A stretch of 51,897 nt of DNA from a bacterium BMS3Bbin08. Lineage in GTDB: Bacteria; Nitrospirota; Thermodesulfovibrionia; UBA6902; BMS3Bbin08. The DNA lies in the NCBI GenBank assembly GCA_002897775.1, contig BDTR01000040.1, forward strand, positions 1 through 51,897, in the 5' to 3' direction. The notes beneath the pieces were generated by a model. The model was given only the letters and a program-made list of their open reading frames with translations, did not search any database and was not told the origin of the DNA. Below are positions 9,608 to 17,251 of this stretch, in pieces (position 1 is the first letter of the stretch; each line of letters starts with the position of its first letter). The position numbers were made by a program, and so were the translations under genes.

Positions 9608-11617
9608 ATGAAAATAAGGACAAGGTTAAATATCACTTTTACCGTTGTTGTTGCTGCTGTCCTGATCATAATGGGACTCGCGTTCCGGGCAACGCACAAT
9701 ATCCTGACAGAGCTTGGCGGCGACTACAAATGGCTTGCCGGGCGACTTGATATCAGCATCTACGCCTTACTGGTTGTCTCAACCCTCGCGGTTATAAGCG
9801 GCATAATAATTTCGCGCGGGCTCATGAGCAGGATATTCAGGCTCATAGAAAAGCTTAATACCTTCACTGTTAACATGGCCGTTGGACACGACAACAGCAG
9901 GCTCGACGTAAAGAACGGCTCAGACGAACTTGAAGTCCTGGCGTCAAACCTTAACAGGCTGTCTGACTCTTATAAAGAAAAGATCGTCAGCCTTGAAGAC
10001 GCCATAGTCAAGCGCCAGAGGGCCGTGCGCGAACTCGCGATCCTGAACGAGCTCATGGGTTTTGTTACGACCGAGTTCAAGTTTGATATTATCTTAAAGA
10101 ATTTTGTCGAACGCACGAAGGACCTCATTAAATCAGGATTTGGCGCGGCTATAATCTTTGCTCCGGACTCTTACACGCCGTCCGTCTATGTGACAAGCGA
10201 TGACATCCAGGACCCGTCAACCATCAGTATCGACCCTGAGGGGTTTTTCAAGGCCCCGATAAAAGACATGTCACCCCTGAGACTGCCTGCCGACCGGCCG
10301 GAAAATGAGGACATCTCACAGGAGCCGGTTAAAGTCAGTGAGCTTAATATCGAAGTTAATAACATACTTGCCGTGCCTTTGATATCATCCATTAATCTTT
10401 CCGGCATGCTGTTCCTCGCGAACAGGGCCGGTGACAACTACAAACAGGAAGATGAGGATATATTGATGGACTTCGCGTTCCAGGCGTTTCAGACGATCGC
10501 GATGCACGAAGAAATAACGAACCTTGCTGTTACCGACGGGCTGACAGGAATAAACAACCACAGGCATTTCCAGGAGAGACTGGCGGAAGAGGTCGAGATA
10601 TCAAAACGGTACGGCAGGAACCTCTCTCTTTTGATCCTTGACGTTGACCATTTCAAAAATTTCAATGATATATACGGACACCAGGTGGGAGACTCCGTGC
10701 TTAAAACAATAGCCTCGGTCCTGTCACAGCAGATACGTAAAACCGATTTTCCGGCCAGGTACGGAGGGGAGGAATTCGTGGCAGTCATGCCGGAGACCGA
10801 TTTCCAGGGAGCGGGCATACTGGCTGAAAGGCTCAGGGCCAGGATAGCAAAGACACCTTTTGTCCTTCCTGATAATGAGAAGGTGAATATAACGGTCAGC
10901 ATAGGTTTCGCGTCCATGCCTGAGAATGCCAGCGAGAAAACAGAGCTTATAGAAATGGCTGACAAGGCCCTGTATTTCGCGAAGGAGCACGGCAGGAACG
11001 TGGCGTATGGTTTTGAGGCGGGCCGCATCCCCGGAACTGAAGAAAAACCCTTTGACGCCTCACCCGCGGCAATGGAAAACCTTGCCAGCATTGTTGACGC
11101 AAGGTCTCCTTATACAAAAGGACATTCCGAGGAAGTGTCCAAACTGGCCGCAATGATAGCTAACGCCATCGGTCTTGACGAAGGTGAGTTAGAGAGCCTC
11201 AAGCTCGCAAGCGTGCTTCATGATATAGGCACGATACATGTACCGGAGCGCATCCTGAACAAGCCGGGCGAACTGACAGAGGAAGAGGTAAAGGTCATAA
11301 GGGCCCATCCAAAGCTCGCTGAAATGGTGCTGAAGAAATATCCTCTTGTGGAAGAGGTCCTGCCCATAATCCTCTATCACCACGAGCGCTATGACGGCAA
11401 AGGATATCCCGCCGGCATTGCAGGTGAGGAGATCCCGCTTCACGCGAGAATTCTGGCCATAGCAGAAGCGTTTAACGCGATGATCTCTCCAAGGCCGTAT
11501 AAAAAAAGGCTGACTGTTGATGAAGCCGTCAAGGAACTTGAGGCAAACGCGGGTTCGCAGTTCGACCCTCAGCTGGTCAAGGTCTTCACAAAGGTCGTGG
11601 CTGAAATTAAAATTTAA
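9608..11617 (+). CDS. Membrane GAF-GGDEF-HD-GYP cyclic-di-GMP enzyme
   Basis: A 669-aa protein with two membrane helices (about 10-28 and 48-68), a HAMP-like linker (70-125), a GAF-like sensor region (about 145-300), a GGDEF domain with an intact active site YGGEEF near 385, and a C-terminal HD-GYP domain. The HD-GYP part has HDIGTIHVPERILNKPG (HD near 538) and HHERYDGKGYPAG near 591. The usual Lys of HDIGK is Thr, and the late metal-ligand Asp (DxxDAM) is replaced: the sequence reads AEAFNAM. Both synthesis and breakdown of c-di-GMP are therefore possible, but the hydrolase side is a variant. It is followed 18 nt later by queE; no functional link is obvious. There is no strong ribosome site. 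Confidence 0.9.
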   Translation: MKIRTRLNITFTVVVAAVLIIMGLAFRATHNILTELGGDYKWLAGRLDISIYALLVVSTLAVISGIIISRGLMSRIFRLIEKLNTFTVNMAVGHDNSRLDVKNGSDELEVLASNLNRLSDSYKEKIVSLEDAIVKRQRAVRELAILNELMGFVTTEFKFDIILKNFVERTKDLIKSGFGAAIIFAPDSYTPSVYVTSDDIQDPSTISIDPEGFFKAPIKDMSPLRLPADRPENEDISQEPVKVSELNIEVNNILAVPLISSINLSGMLFLANRAGDNYKQEDEDILMDFAFQAFQTIAMHEEITNLAVTDGLTGINNHRHFQERLAEEVEISKRYGRNLSLLILDVDHFKNFNDIYGHQVGDSVLKTIASVLSQQIRKTDFPARYGGEEFVAVMPETDFQGAGILAERLRARIAKTPFVLPDNEKVNITVSIGFASMPENASEKTELIEMADKALYFAKEHGRNVAYGFEAGRIPGTEEKPFDASPAAMENLASIVDARSPYTKGHSEEVSKLAAMIANAIGLDEGELESLKLASVLHDIGTIHVPERILNKPGELTEEEVKVIRAHPKLAEMVLKKYPLVEEVLPIILYHHERYDGKGYPAGIAGEEIPLHARILAIAEAFNAMISPRPYKKRLTVDEAVKELEANAGSQFDPQLVKVFTKVVAEIKI

Positions 11618-11635
11618 TAAAATATTAATAACACA

Positions 11636-12280
11636 ATGTTCAAAGTAAACGAGATATTCAAAAGTATTCAGGGAGAGTCAACCTACGCCGGTCTGCCCTG
11701 CACGTTCATCAGGCTCGCCGGCTGCAACCTGAGATGCGCCTACTGTGATACCAATTACGCCTATTACCACGGCAAAGAACTTGCTGACGAGGAAATAATG
11801 GCCAAGATCGAAGAATACGGGGTCAACTGCGTTGAGTTCACCGGAGGAGAACCGCTTCTTCAGGAAGAGACCCCTCCGTTGCTCAAGACACTGCTTGACA
11901 GGGGGTATAATGTCCTTGTTGAAACCAACGGCTCCATCTGTATCGGATGCCTTGACAAAAGGCTGACAATAATAATGGACATAAAGACGCCCAGGAGCGG
12001 TATGAGCGAGAGGATGAACCTTAAGAACCTTACACTGATAAAAAACAATGACCAGTTAAAGTTCGTGATACTGGATGAATCAGACTATGTTTGGGCAAAA
12101 AATATGATAAATGAGCACATGCTGTTTGATAAAACCAAAAATATCCTGATGTCTCCTGCCTACGGCATACTGCCGCCAAAAGACCTGGCCTCATGGATAC
12201 TTAAGGACAACCTGCCTGTACGCATACAGCTACAGATACATAAATACATATGGGGCCCTGATGAAAGAGAAGGGGCGTAA
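11636..12280 (+). CDS. queE: 7-carboxy-7-deazaguanine synthase (QueE), radical SAM
   Basis: A 214-aa radical SAM enzyme that converts 6-carboxy-tetrahydropterin to 7-carboxy-7-deazaguanine for queuosine and other deazapurines. The start FKVNEIFKSIQGESTYAG is typical of QueE. The 4Fe-4S cysteines are C30, C34 and C37 in GCNLRCAYCDT, and the SAM-binding EFTGGEPLLQ follows. Other queuosine genes are not in the window. Its end overlaps the bioF start by 20 nt, so bioF is probably translated from the same message. Confidence 0.93.
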   Translation: MFKVNEIFKSIQGESTYAGLPCTFIRLAGCNLRCAYCDTNYAYYHGKELADEEIMAKIEEYGVNCVEFTGGEPLLQEETPPLLKTLLDRGYNVLVETNGSICIGCLDKRLTIIMDIKTPRSGMSERMNLKNLTLIKNNDQLKFVILDESDYVWAKNMINEHMLFDKTKNILMSPAYGILPPKDLASWILKDNLPVRIQLQIHKYIWGPDEREGA

Positions 12281-13529
12281 TAAGACTTCAAGTCATTCAG
12301 TCATTAAGAAAGATATGAAGGAGTTTAGAGTCGGGCAGAATACCCCCACCCCCACCGCTTTGCTTCGCGAAGCGAAGCAGTGGGGGGACGAGCTAAAAAA
12401 ACTCAGGGCTGAAAGACTTCTAAGAAAGCTTTATACCATTGATCTATCCTCTAACAGCAGGGCGCGCGTCCTGATAAAAGGCCAAAACTATATAAACTTT
12501 TCCTCAAACGATTACCTTGGCCTGGCAGGCCATCCTGACATTACAAAGGCCGCTGTAAAGGCACTTAATAAATACGGTTTAGGGTCCGGCGCGTCCAGGC
12601 TTTTAAGCGGCACATACAGCCCGCATAAAAAGCTTGAAGCGCGGTTGGCAAGGTTCAAACGCGCTGAGTCAGCGCTTGTGTTCAATACAGGCTACAGCGC
12701 TAATACAGGTATAATTCCCGCGATAGCAGGCAGGGACGCCGTGATATTCAGCGATGAACTTAACCACGCGAGCATAGTCGACGGAGCAAGGCTTGCCAGG
12801 GCAAAGGTGCAGCTTTACAGGCACAGGGATATGGACCATCTTGAATCCCTTTTAAAAAAATGCCATCAAAAAAAATTAATTATCACTGACACGGTTTTCA
12901 GCATGGACGGTGATATCGCGCCTCTTAAAGATATAGTTTTCCTGCGCGGGAAATACAGGGCGTTCCTTATGATCGACGACGCGCACGCGACAGGCGTGCT
13001 CGGCAAAAAGGCAAGGGGAGGGCTTGAGCATTTTAATATCAGGGCTGACGGCATAATTCAGATGGGCACATTAAGCAAGGCAGTCGGCTGTTTTGGAGGA
13101 TACGCGGCAGGATCAAAGGCCCTGATCGACTTCCTGATCAACAGGGCAAGGAGCTTTATTTATTCGACCTCTTTTCCGCCTGCAATAGCTGAGGCCGCGA
13201 TCAAGGCAATTGACATTGTTGATTCCGGTTCTCAAAAGAGAAGGGAAAAGCTGTGGAAGAACAGGCACAGGCTTTTTCAGGGGCTCAACGTTCTTGGTTT
13301 TGACACGCTTGACTCGGAAACACCCATAATCCCGCTTTTTTTGGGTGATGTAAAAAGAACCCTGAAGATCAGCAGGTATCTTTATAATGAAAAGATCTTT
13401 GCTCCGGCCATAAGGCCGCCGACTGTTGCCAAAGGGCAGTGCAGGATAAGGTTCTCAGTAACATCAGCACATACGTATAAGGATATAGATACTGTGTTAG
13501 ATAGTTTGAGAAGATTCAGAGATCAATAA
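12261..13529 (+). CDS. bioF: 8-amino-7-oxononanoate synthase (BioF)
   Basis: A 422-aa PLP enzyme that condenses pimeloyl-CoA/ACP with alanine in biotin synthesis. The conserved core starts at ELKKLRAERLLRKL (about residue 46), with INFSSNDYLGLAGHP, RLLSGT, DDAHATGVLG and the PLP lysine K273 in MGTLSKAVGCFGGY. The enzyme is about 45 residues longer at the N-terminus than usual. Part of that extension (TPTALLREAKQWG) is encoded by a 38-nt GC-rich inverted repeat. The start at 12261 overlaps queE; ATG 12315 is an alternative. A CoA-dependent relative such as KBL is possible, but bioD next door and bioB/bioW later support BioF. Confidence 0.9.
   Translation: MKEKGRNKTSSHSVIKKDMKEFRVGQNTPTPTALLREAKQWGDELKKLRAERLLRKLYTIDLSSNSRARVLIKGQNYINFSSNDYLGLAGHPDITKAAVKALNKYGLGSGASRLLSGTYSPHKKLEARLARFKRAESALVFNTGYSANTGIIPAIAGRDAVIFSDELNHASIVDGARLARAKVQLYRHRDMDHLESLLKKCHQKKLIITDTVFSMDGDIAPLKDIVFLRGKYRAFLMIDDAHATGVLGKKARGGLEHFNIRADGIIQMGTLSKAVGCFGGYAAGSKALIDFLINRARSFIYSTSFPPAIAEAAIKAIDIVDSGSQKRREKLWKNRHRLFQGLNVLGFDTLDSETPIIPLFLGDVKRTLKISRYLYNEKIFAPAIRPPTVAKGQCRIRFSVTSAHTYKDIDTVLDSLRRFRDQ
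12349..12386. repeat. REP-like palindrome inside the 5' end of bioF
   Basis: Two 19-nt arms (12349-12367 and 12368-12386) are inverted copies with 17 of 19 positions matching and no loop. The centre is the perfect palindrome GCTTCGCGAAGC. The element keeps the reading frame and encodes residues within the non-conserved N-terminal extension of BioF. Confidence 0.8.
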
Positions 13530-13534
13530 TATTA

Positions 13535-13584
13535 TTCCTTACGGTAAGGAAATCGTTGCCTTAAAACGTGTTTTTCCTTATAAT
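13535..13584 (+). promoter_or_regulatory. Promoter and operator-like dyad ahead of bioD
   Basis: TTGCCT (13556-13561) and TATAAT (13579-13584) are separated by exactly 17 nt and read toward bioD. Just upstream is a near-perfect dyad TTCCTTAC-G-GTAAGGAA (13535-13551), well placed for a regulator. It does not resemble the known BirA, BioR or BioQ sites I recall. Confidence 0.6.
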
Positions 13585-13632
13585 AAAGAAAGTTATGGGA
13601 GATTTCAATAAACACATTAATAATTGTTAATA

Positions 13633-14331
13633 ATGCGCGGGAAATCACATAAAGGCTTTTTCATTACCGGCACTGATACAGGCGTTGGCAAGACCTTTGT
13701 TGCCTCAGGCCTTTTGCAGGCATTTAAATCACTGGGGATGAGCGCCTGTCCGATGAAGCCTGTTGAAACAGGCTGCAAAACAAAAAAAGAAAAGCTTGTT
13801 CCTGAAGACACTTTAAGGCTCATCCGCGCGTCAGGGGTAGATGAGCCTTTAGATATAATTAACCCTTTCAGGCTCAAACATCCTCTGGCGCCTTCAGTTG
13901 CGGCTGAACTTGAAGGGATAACAATAAAAAAGAACAGGATCATATCAGCTTACAGATCACTCTCAAAAAAGTACGATGTTACGCTTGTTGAAGGGGCAGG
14001 GGGCATAATGGTCCCCCTTTATAAAAAATATCTCTTCCTTGACCTCATTAAAGACCTTGACCTGCCTTTGATAATTGTCTCCCGTCCCGGCCTTGGCACC
14101 ATCAACCATACGCTTCTTACGATCGAGATTGCAAAGAAAAAAGGAATCAAAGTGCTCGGTGTGATAATCAATCACACAACAATAATAAAAAAGGGCCTGG
14201 CTGAGAAAACAAACCCTCAGGTTATTGAAAAATTGGGAAAAGTGCCTGTGCCGGGTATTGTACAGTATTCGAAAAGTAAGGCGTCATCAAATGATATTTT
14301 CCGCATAATTGCCCAAAAAATCATACTCTGA
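13633..14331 (+). CDS. bioD: ATP-dependent dethiobiotin synthetase (BioD)
   Basis: About 232 aa. BioD forms the ureido ring of dethiobiotin from 7,8-diaminopelargonate, CO2 and ATP. The P-loop GTDTGVGKT is at residues 13-21, followed by MKPVETGC and the VEGAGGIMVP motif, all diagnostic. The ATG at 13633 is used; a TTG at 13624 is in frame. Neither has a good ribosome site. It has its own promoter in the gap after bioF. The bioA or bioK aminotransferase needed between BioF and BioD is not in the window. Confidence 0.93.
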   Translation: MRGKSHKGFFITGTDTGVGKTFVASGLLQAFKSLGMSACPMKPVETGCKTKKEKLVPEDTLRLIRASGVDEPLDIINPFRLKHPLAPSVAAELEGITIKKNRIISAYRSLSKKYDVTLVEGAGGIMVPLYKKYLFLDLIKDLDLPLIIVSRPGLGTINHTLLTIEIAKKKGIKVLGVIINHTTIIKKGLAEKTNPQVIEKLGKVPVPGIVQYSKSKASSNDIFRIIAQKIIL

Positions 14332-14336
14332 TATTC

Positions 14337-14384
14337 TTGACTTATTATGTTCTACGTGGTAATATTTATATATCTACGTGGAGG
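14337..14384 (+). promoter_or_regulatory. vapBC promoter with two direct-repeat operators
   Basis: TTGACT (14337-14342), a 17-nt spacer and TAATAT (14360-14365) form the promoter. Two identical TCTACGTGG boxes lie at 14351-14359 (inside the spacer) and 14373-14381, 22 nt apart, so they fall on the same face of the helix either side of the -10. The second box overlaps the antitoxin ribosome site GGAGG (14380-14384). This is the expected layout of an autoregulated toxin-antitoxin promoter. Confidence 0.7.
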
Positions 14385-14389
14385 TGCTT

Positions 14390-14647
14390 ATGCCAAAATC
14401 AAAGTTAACCCTGTATATGGATAAAGACATAACAAAACTGGCCCATAAAACCGCCCGGATGTCGGGCAAGTCAATATCAACCATAGTAAAAGAGTACTTT
14501 GTCCAGAAAGATAAAAGTATTCGCCCGGATGAGGTTTCTCCCCTTGTATCCCGGTGGTTTGGCGTCCTGAAAACCGGCAAGCCCTACAAAAAACTGAGAG
14601 ATGATCACATAAAATCCCGCCTTAAGAAATATGAAGATACTGATTGA
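14390..14647 (+). CDS. VapB-like antitoxin (ribbon-helix-helix type, DUF6364-like)
   Basis: An 85-aa protein whose N-terminal KSKLTLYMDKDITKLAHKTARMSGKSISTIVKEYF fits a ribbon-helix-helix DNA-binding domain: a beta strand of alternating residues, then two helices. The C-terminal half is charged and probably wraps the toxin. The ATG at 14390 follows GGAGG by 5 nt, which decides this start. It overlaps the downstream PIN toxin gene by 17 nt. With the repeated TCTACGTGG operators it should repress its own promoter. Confidence 0.8.
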   Translation: MPKSKLTLYMDKDITKLAHKTARMSGKSISTIVKEYFVQKDKSIRPDEVSPLVSRWFGVLKTGKPYKKLRDDHIKSRLKKYEDTD

Positions 14648-15041
14648 TACGAATGTGATCCTTGATGTCCTGACGGAGCGGAAACCTTTTCATCTGGACT
14701 CCGCCCGGGTATGGACTTTGGTTAGTGAAAACATGCTTCAGGGATATATTTCAGCAATCTCAGTTAATAATTTATATTACATTATTAATAAGTTGAAGGA
14801 CATGAAATCTGCTGAGACCTTCACAGACCAGATATTGGAAGATTTTGAGATAATTTCGCTTACAAAGGATATATTAACACAGGCAAGAAGAGTCGCAAAA
14901 AAGGATTTTGAAGATCTGATACAGTATTTTTCAGCAATACACGCAGGATGTGAATATATTATTACAAGAAATAAAAAAGACTACCCCCGTATCGGCATTA
15001 AAATATTGACGCCCGCAGAATTTTTGAAAGTTCCGGTATAA
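14631..15041 (+). CDS. VapC-family PIN-domain toxin
   Basis: A 136-aa PIN-domain ribonuclease. The N-terminal KILIDTNVILDVL gives the first acidic residue D6 with N8. D95 in KKDFEDLIQYFSA and D117 in ITRNKKDY supply the other conserved acidic positions, so the nuclease centre looks intact. VapC toxins cleave tRNA or rRNA when freed from VapB. The start overlaps the antitoxin by 17 nt, so translation is coupled. Confidence 0.88.
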   Translation: MKILIDTNVILDVLTERKPFHLDSARVWTLVSENMLQGYISAISVNNLYYIINKLKDMKSAETFTDQILEDFEIISLTKDILTQARRVAKKDFEDLIQYFSAIHAGCEYIITRNKKDYPRIGIKILTPAEFLKVPV

Positions 15042-15089
15042 GTTCAGAAAAACCGCAAATCCGATCTCGAATTATGTTTCGATTTTTTT

Positions 15090-15560
15090 TTAGTTTTGCA
15101 AGAAACAAGACCTGACCCTAATAACGGGAATAACTATATCTACAAATTTTGAAGGAGTTATTATCTTGAAAGACAGTTTATCTCTTCCCTTAAAACCCGT
15201 AAAATCCTTGTCTCCGGTAATGAGATAATCTGCCTTTGCCTTAATTGCCGAGACAAGCACCGGCATGTCACTGGCATTAATGCCTCCTGACCATTGCTCC
15301 AGACTTTTCCTGTCTGGCAGCGGAATTATCTCCAGGTTTAAGTCAGGCAGATATTTTTTATATACAGACCACAGCTCCGGCATTTTCTTTTTTAGATTTC
15401 GCTCTATTTCGATGATATTATATTCCCCTGTTACCCCAGCAAGAACCGGAAGTTCAAGGCTTAACAGGTCAAGGATGATTCGAGGCGGACCTTTGTCAGA
15501 CATGAAACCTGACAATATGACATTTGAGTCAAGAAATACTTTAATCCTTTTTTTTGCCAT
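15090..15560 (-). CDS. PIN-domain putative toxin (COG1569-like)
   Basis: A 156-aa PIN-domain protein of a different subfamily from the neighbouring VapC. The N-terminus is KVFLDSNVILSGF (D11, N13). E51/E53 follow in IIEIERN, D98 in NASDMPVL, and D117 and D119 in LITGDKDF. It overlaps the AbrB-type gene upstream by 20 nt, forming a second, oppositely oriented toxin-antitoxin pair. The last residues (about IPVIRVRSCFLQN) look unlike the family and may be readthrough into non-coding DNA. Confidence 0.82.
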   Translation of the reverse strand: MAKKRIKVFLDSNVILSGFMSDKGPPRIILDLLSLELPVLAGVTGEYNIIEIERNLKKKMPELWSVYKKYLPDLNLEIIPLPDRKSLEQWSGGINASDMPVLVSAIKAKADYLITGDKDFTGFKGRDKLSFKIITPSKFVDIVIPVIRVRSCFLQN

Positions 15561-15828
15561 ATGTCTCTTTATAGAGACGCGCTCTCTCTTCTTTAGTTGC
15601 GGAAAGAATTTTTTCTAATGAATAACCCGAACTTTTAAGGATCTTTCTTATTTGACGCCTGGCTTCATCAAGGGACAGCCGCTTTGGCGTAACAATAATA
15701 GAGTCCCCAACAGGAATAATTGAGACTACCTGTCCTTCCTCAAGGTTGCTTTTATCTCTTATTCTTTTGGGTATGGTTAACTGGCCGCGTGATTTTATCT
15801 CAGCAACCGTAACTTTAATGGATGACAT
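15541..15828 (-). CDS. AbrB/MazE-type antitoxin
   Basis: A 95-aa protein. The N-terminal swapped-hairpin AbrB domain reads EIKSRGQLTIPKRIRDKSNLEEGQ, followed by VVSIIPVGDSIIVTPK. The C-terminal helical tail (LDEARRQIRKILKSSGYSLE) probably neutralises the PIN toxin. It precedes and overlaps the toxin gene. Nothing obviously operator-like was found upstream, where the sequence is an AATATTCTAATTTCAGAATATCAGAATTC-rich stretch with small TTCAGAATA repeats that could serve as one. Confidence 0.85.
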   Translation of the reverse strand: MSSIKVTVAEIKSRGQLTIPKRIRDKSNLEEGQVVSIIPVGDSIIVTPKRLSLDEARRQIRKILKSSGYSLEKILSATKEERARLYKETYGKKKD

Positions 15829-16044
15829 TAATCAATCAACCTCCAAATCCTAATATTCTAATTTCAGAATATCAGAATTCAGAATAATTATCAAGGTTAC
15901 TTTTCAAAAAATCTGAGAGAGAAGGGGGCTCCGTGCAGCAATTACCTTTATTCGCAATATGTTGCAAGTCTTTTTTAAAGCATTACTTTACTGAGAAACT
16001 GCCGGGAACAGTACAGGTATTGACTGACTTTTCGCTCTTTCCAC
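15829..16044. other. Intergenic region without a recognisable gene
   Basis: This AT-rich stretch holds the likely promoter of the AbrB-PIN module (TTCAGAATATCAGAATTCAGAATA-like repeats at about 15861-15886). No ORF with a ribosome site was found. Confidence 0.4.
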
Positions 16045-16283
16045 TTACATCATCCGCATCATGGAACTTTGTGGCACAGCGGGAATATTCGGGAAGCTAA
16101 TTTCTACCGGATAGGGTACTACCGACTCAACAGGAATTGCCTGTTCAACCGGATATGGGCCTGCCAGCTGCTTGTTATGCGCGGTTCCATGCGCAGCATG
16201 TGCAGTATCAACGCTGCCCAACTATCTTGAATGCGGAGAGAAACATTGCTGGGAGGGTAAGTTGAAAGCGATAAGGTCTTCAT
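16045..16283 (-). pseudogene. Small Pro/Val-rich gene, probably frameshifted
   Basis: An excellent ribosome site (AAAGGAGGT) lies 8 nt before ATG 16283. The uninterrupted frame from that ATG gives only 54 odd residues, ending at 16119. Another frame downstream encodes a Pro-rich repetitive peptide (GPYPVEQAIPVESVVPYPVE, then ISFPNIPAVP) ending at TAA 16045. A third frame near the start reads FQLTLPAMFLSAFK, like a signal peptide. The simplest reading is a small secreted protein gene broken by one or two frameshifts; sequencing errors could give the same picture. Confidence 0.35.
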
Positions 16284-16494
16284 TCAGGTTGACCTCCTTT
16301 TAGGTTAACTATAATTAAGACTATTTTATCATCTCATGGTAGATGAGTCAAGAGAAGATCGCGTCCTGCTACCTGATCAGATATACATATGCGATTTGAC
16401 AAGGCATTATAAATCCAGTTGCTGCTTTTTAATGCAGGAACCAGGCTGAAACAGATGATTTACAACCTTAAGGGGGGGGGAGCCTGTAACTTTA

Positions 16495-16527
16495 CCCCGT
16501 TAAAAGGCCTTTACCCTTCTAACGGGG
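16495..16527. repeat. CCCCGTTA/TAACGGGG inverted-repeat element
   Basis: Perfect 8-nt arms CCCCGTTA (16495-16502) and TAACGGGG (16520-16527) enclose a 17-nt segment. A run of nine or ten G lies 20 nt to the left. The same bracket recurs at 7092, 20794, 34869 and 44900. It sits just beyond the stop of the minus-strand Cys-rich gene and could act as its terminator. Confidence 0.6.
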
Positions 16528-16528
16528 T

Positions 16529-16837
16529 TTACTTGTTCATTTCCAGTTTTAACAAGAGTATCACGGGAAAGCGAAAGTCGGAGAGTTCTTCTGATTTTAC
16601 TTTCATAAAAAAATCACATGTATTGCAATTCTTGTGTTTTTGCGCGTAAGTTCCCTGTATCCCGCCCCCGCACATACTGCCTGCTAAAACCCAGCACGAC
16701 CTGCCGGCGTTCCTGCCTCCATGGACTCCGTCAAGTCGTGTGTCCGTGCTTGCGGGACATACGCCGCTGTCATGTGTGCGTATTCCGCTTATTTCTCTAC
16801 CGCATTTTTTTACTTCCCAACAGTTCTTTTTTTCCAT
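16529..16837 (-). CDS. Small Cys/Trp-rich protein (two-CW domain type)
   Basis: A 102-aa protein with the pattern NCWEVKKCGRE ... CPAS ... SCWVLAGSMCGG ... CNTCDFF: paired Cys-Trp motifs and spaced cysteines typical of small proteins annotated as two-CW domain proteins. Metal binding or redox sensing is possible; no function is established. It starts 4 nt after the stop of a shorter paralogue, so the two form a tandem pair. The C-terminal 25 residues after KVKSEELSD are less typical. Confidence 0.72.
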   Translation of the reverse strand: MEKKNCWEVKKCGREISGIRTHDSGVCPASTDTRLDGVHGGRNAGRSCWVLAGSMCGGGIQGTYAQKHKNCNTCDFFMKVKSEELSDFRFPVILLLKLEMNK

Positions 16838-16841
16838 TGCC

Positions 16842-17030
16842 TTATAAGGTCTTTTTTACTTTCTTATACCAGGGACATTCCCAGCAGTGTTCAAATTCCT
16901 TTTTTAGTTTCGGACAAAAATCCTTGGCTAAATCATAACATTCCCTGCCCGACTTTGTTGTAAAAGCGGGGCATATGTCCCTTATCTCTGCCGGACAATC
17001 CCAGAATTCCCAGCAATTTTGAGGTTCCAT
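16842..17030 (-). CDS. Small Cys/Trp-rich protein, paralogue of the next gene
   Basis: 62 aa from ATG 17030, which has GGAG 5 nt upstream; an ATG at 17054 is in frame but less well placed. It reads NCWEFWDCPAEIRDICPAF ... ECYDLAKDFCP ... HCWECPWYKKVKK, with eight Cys in a CW-type arrangement. It shares the NCWE-x3-C opening and the final C-x2-C block with the 102-aa protein directly downstream, suggesting tandem duplication. Function unknown. Confidence 0.7.
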   Translation of the reverse strand: MEPQNCWEFWDCPAEIRDICPAFTTKSGRECYDLAKDFCPKLKKEFEHCWECPWYKKVKKTL

Positions 17031-17136
17031 ATTATTACTCCTCTGAAAACCCATTCACAGCTTTTTTTTATCATAATATATAATTGCTGATACAGTAAAC
17101 CTTTTCCTGCTTTTCTCTTCGTAAAAGAATATCTTA

Positions 17137-17165
17137 TTGACAGGGTCTCGCAAATCCGGTTATGG
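17137..17165 (+). promoter_or_regulatory. Probable lipA promoter
   Basis: TTGACA (17137-17142) and TTATGG (17160-17165) are separated by 17 nt, about 87 nt before the lipA ATG. The -35 is consensus; the -10 is weak. Confidence 0.45.
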
Positions 17166-17251
17166 TTAACTCCGTTAAAAAAAATACCGGCTTATATGTT
17201 TATATAGATAATGTTTAAGCCTGAAATCGAAATTTCTCACGGGTTAATCCT

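Noticed and set aside
10489..11091. Minus-strand 200-aa reading frame inside the GGDEF domain region
   Set aside because: It is antisense to conserved GGDEF sequence with shadow-type composition.
15063..15115. Extension of the PIN toxin into a longer C-terminal domain
   Set aside because: The last dozen residues look like readthrough into T-rich intergenic DNA; no additional domain is visible.
16120..16300. Plus-strand Cys-rich peptide (CLLCAVPCAACAVSTLPNYL) as a RiPP precursor
   Set aside because: There is an in-frame stop before it and no start or ribosome site. The opposite strand has a strong ribosome site and a Pro-Val repeat, which explains the pattern better.
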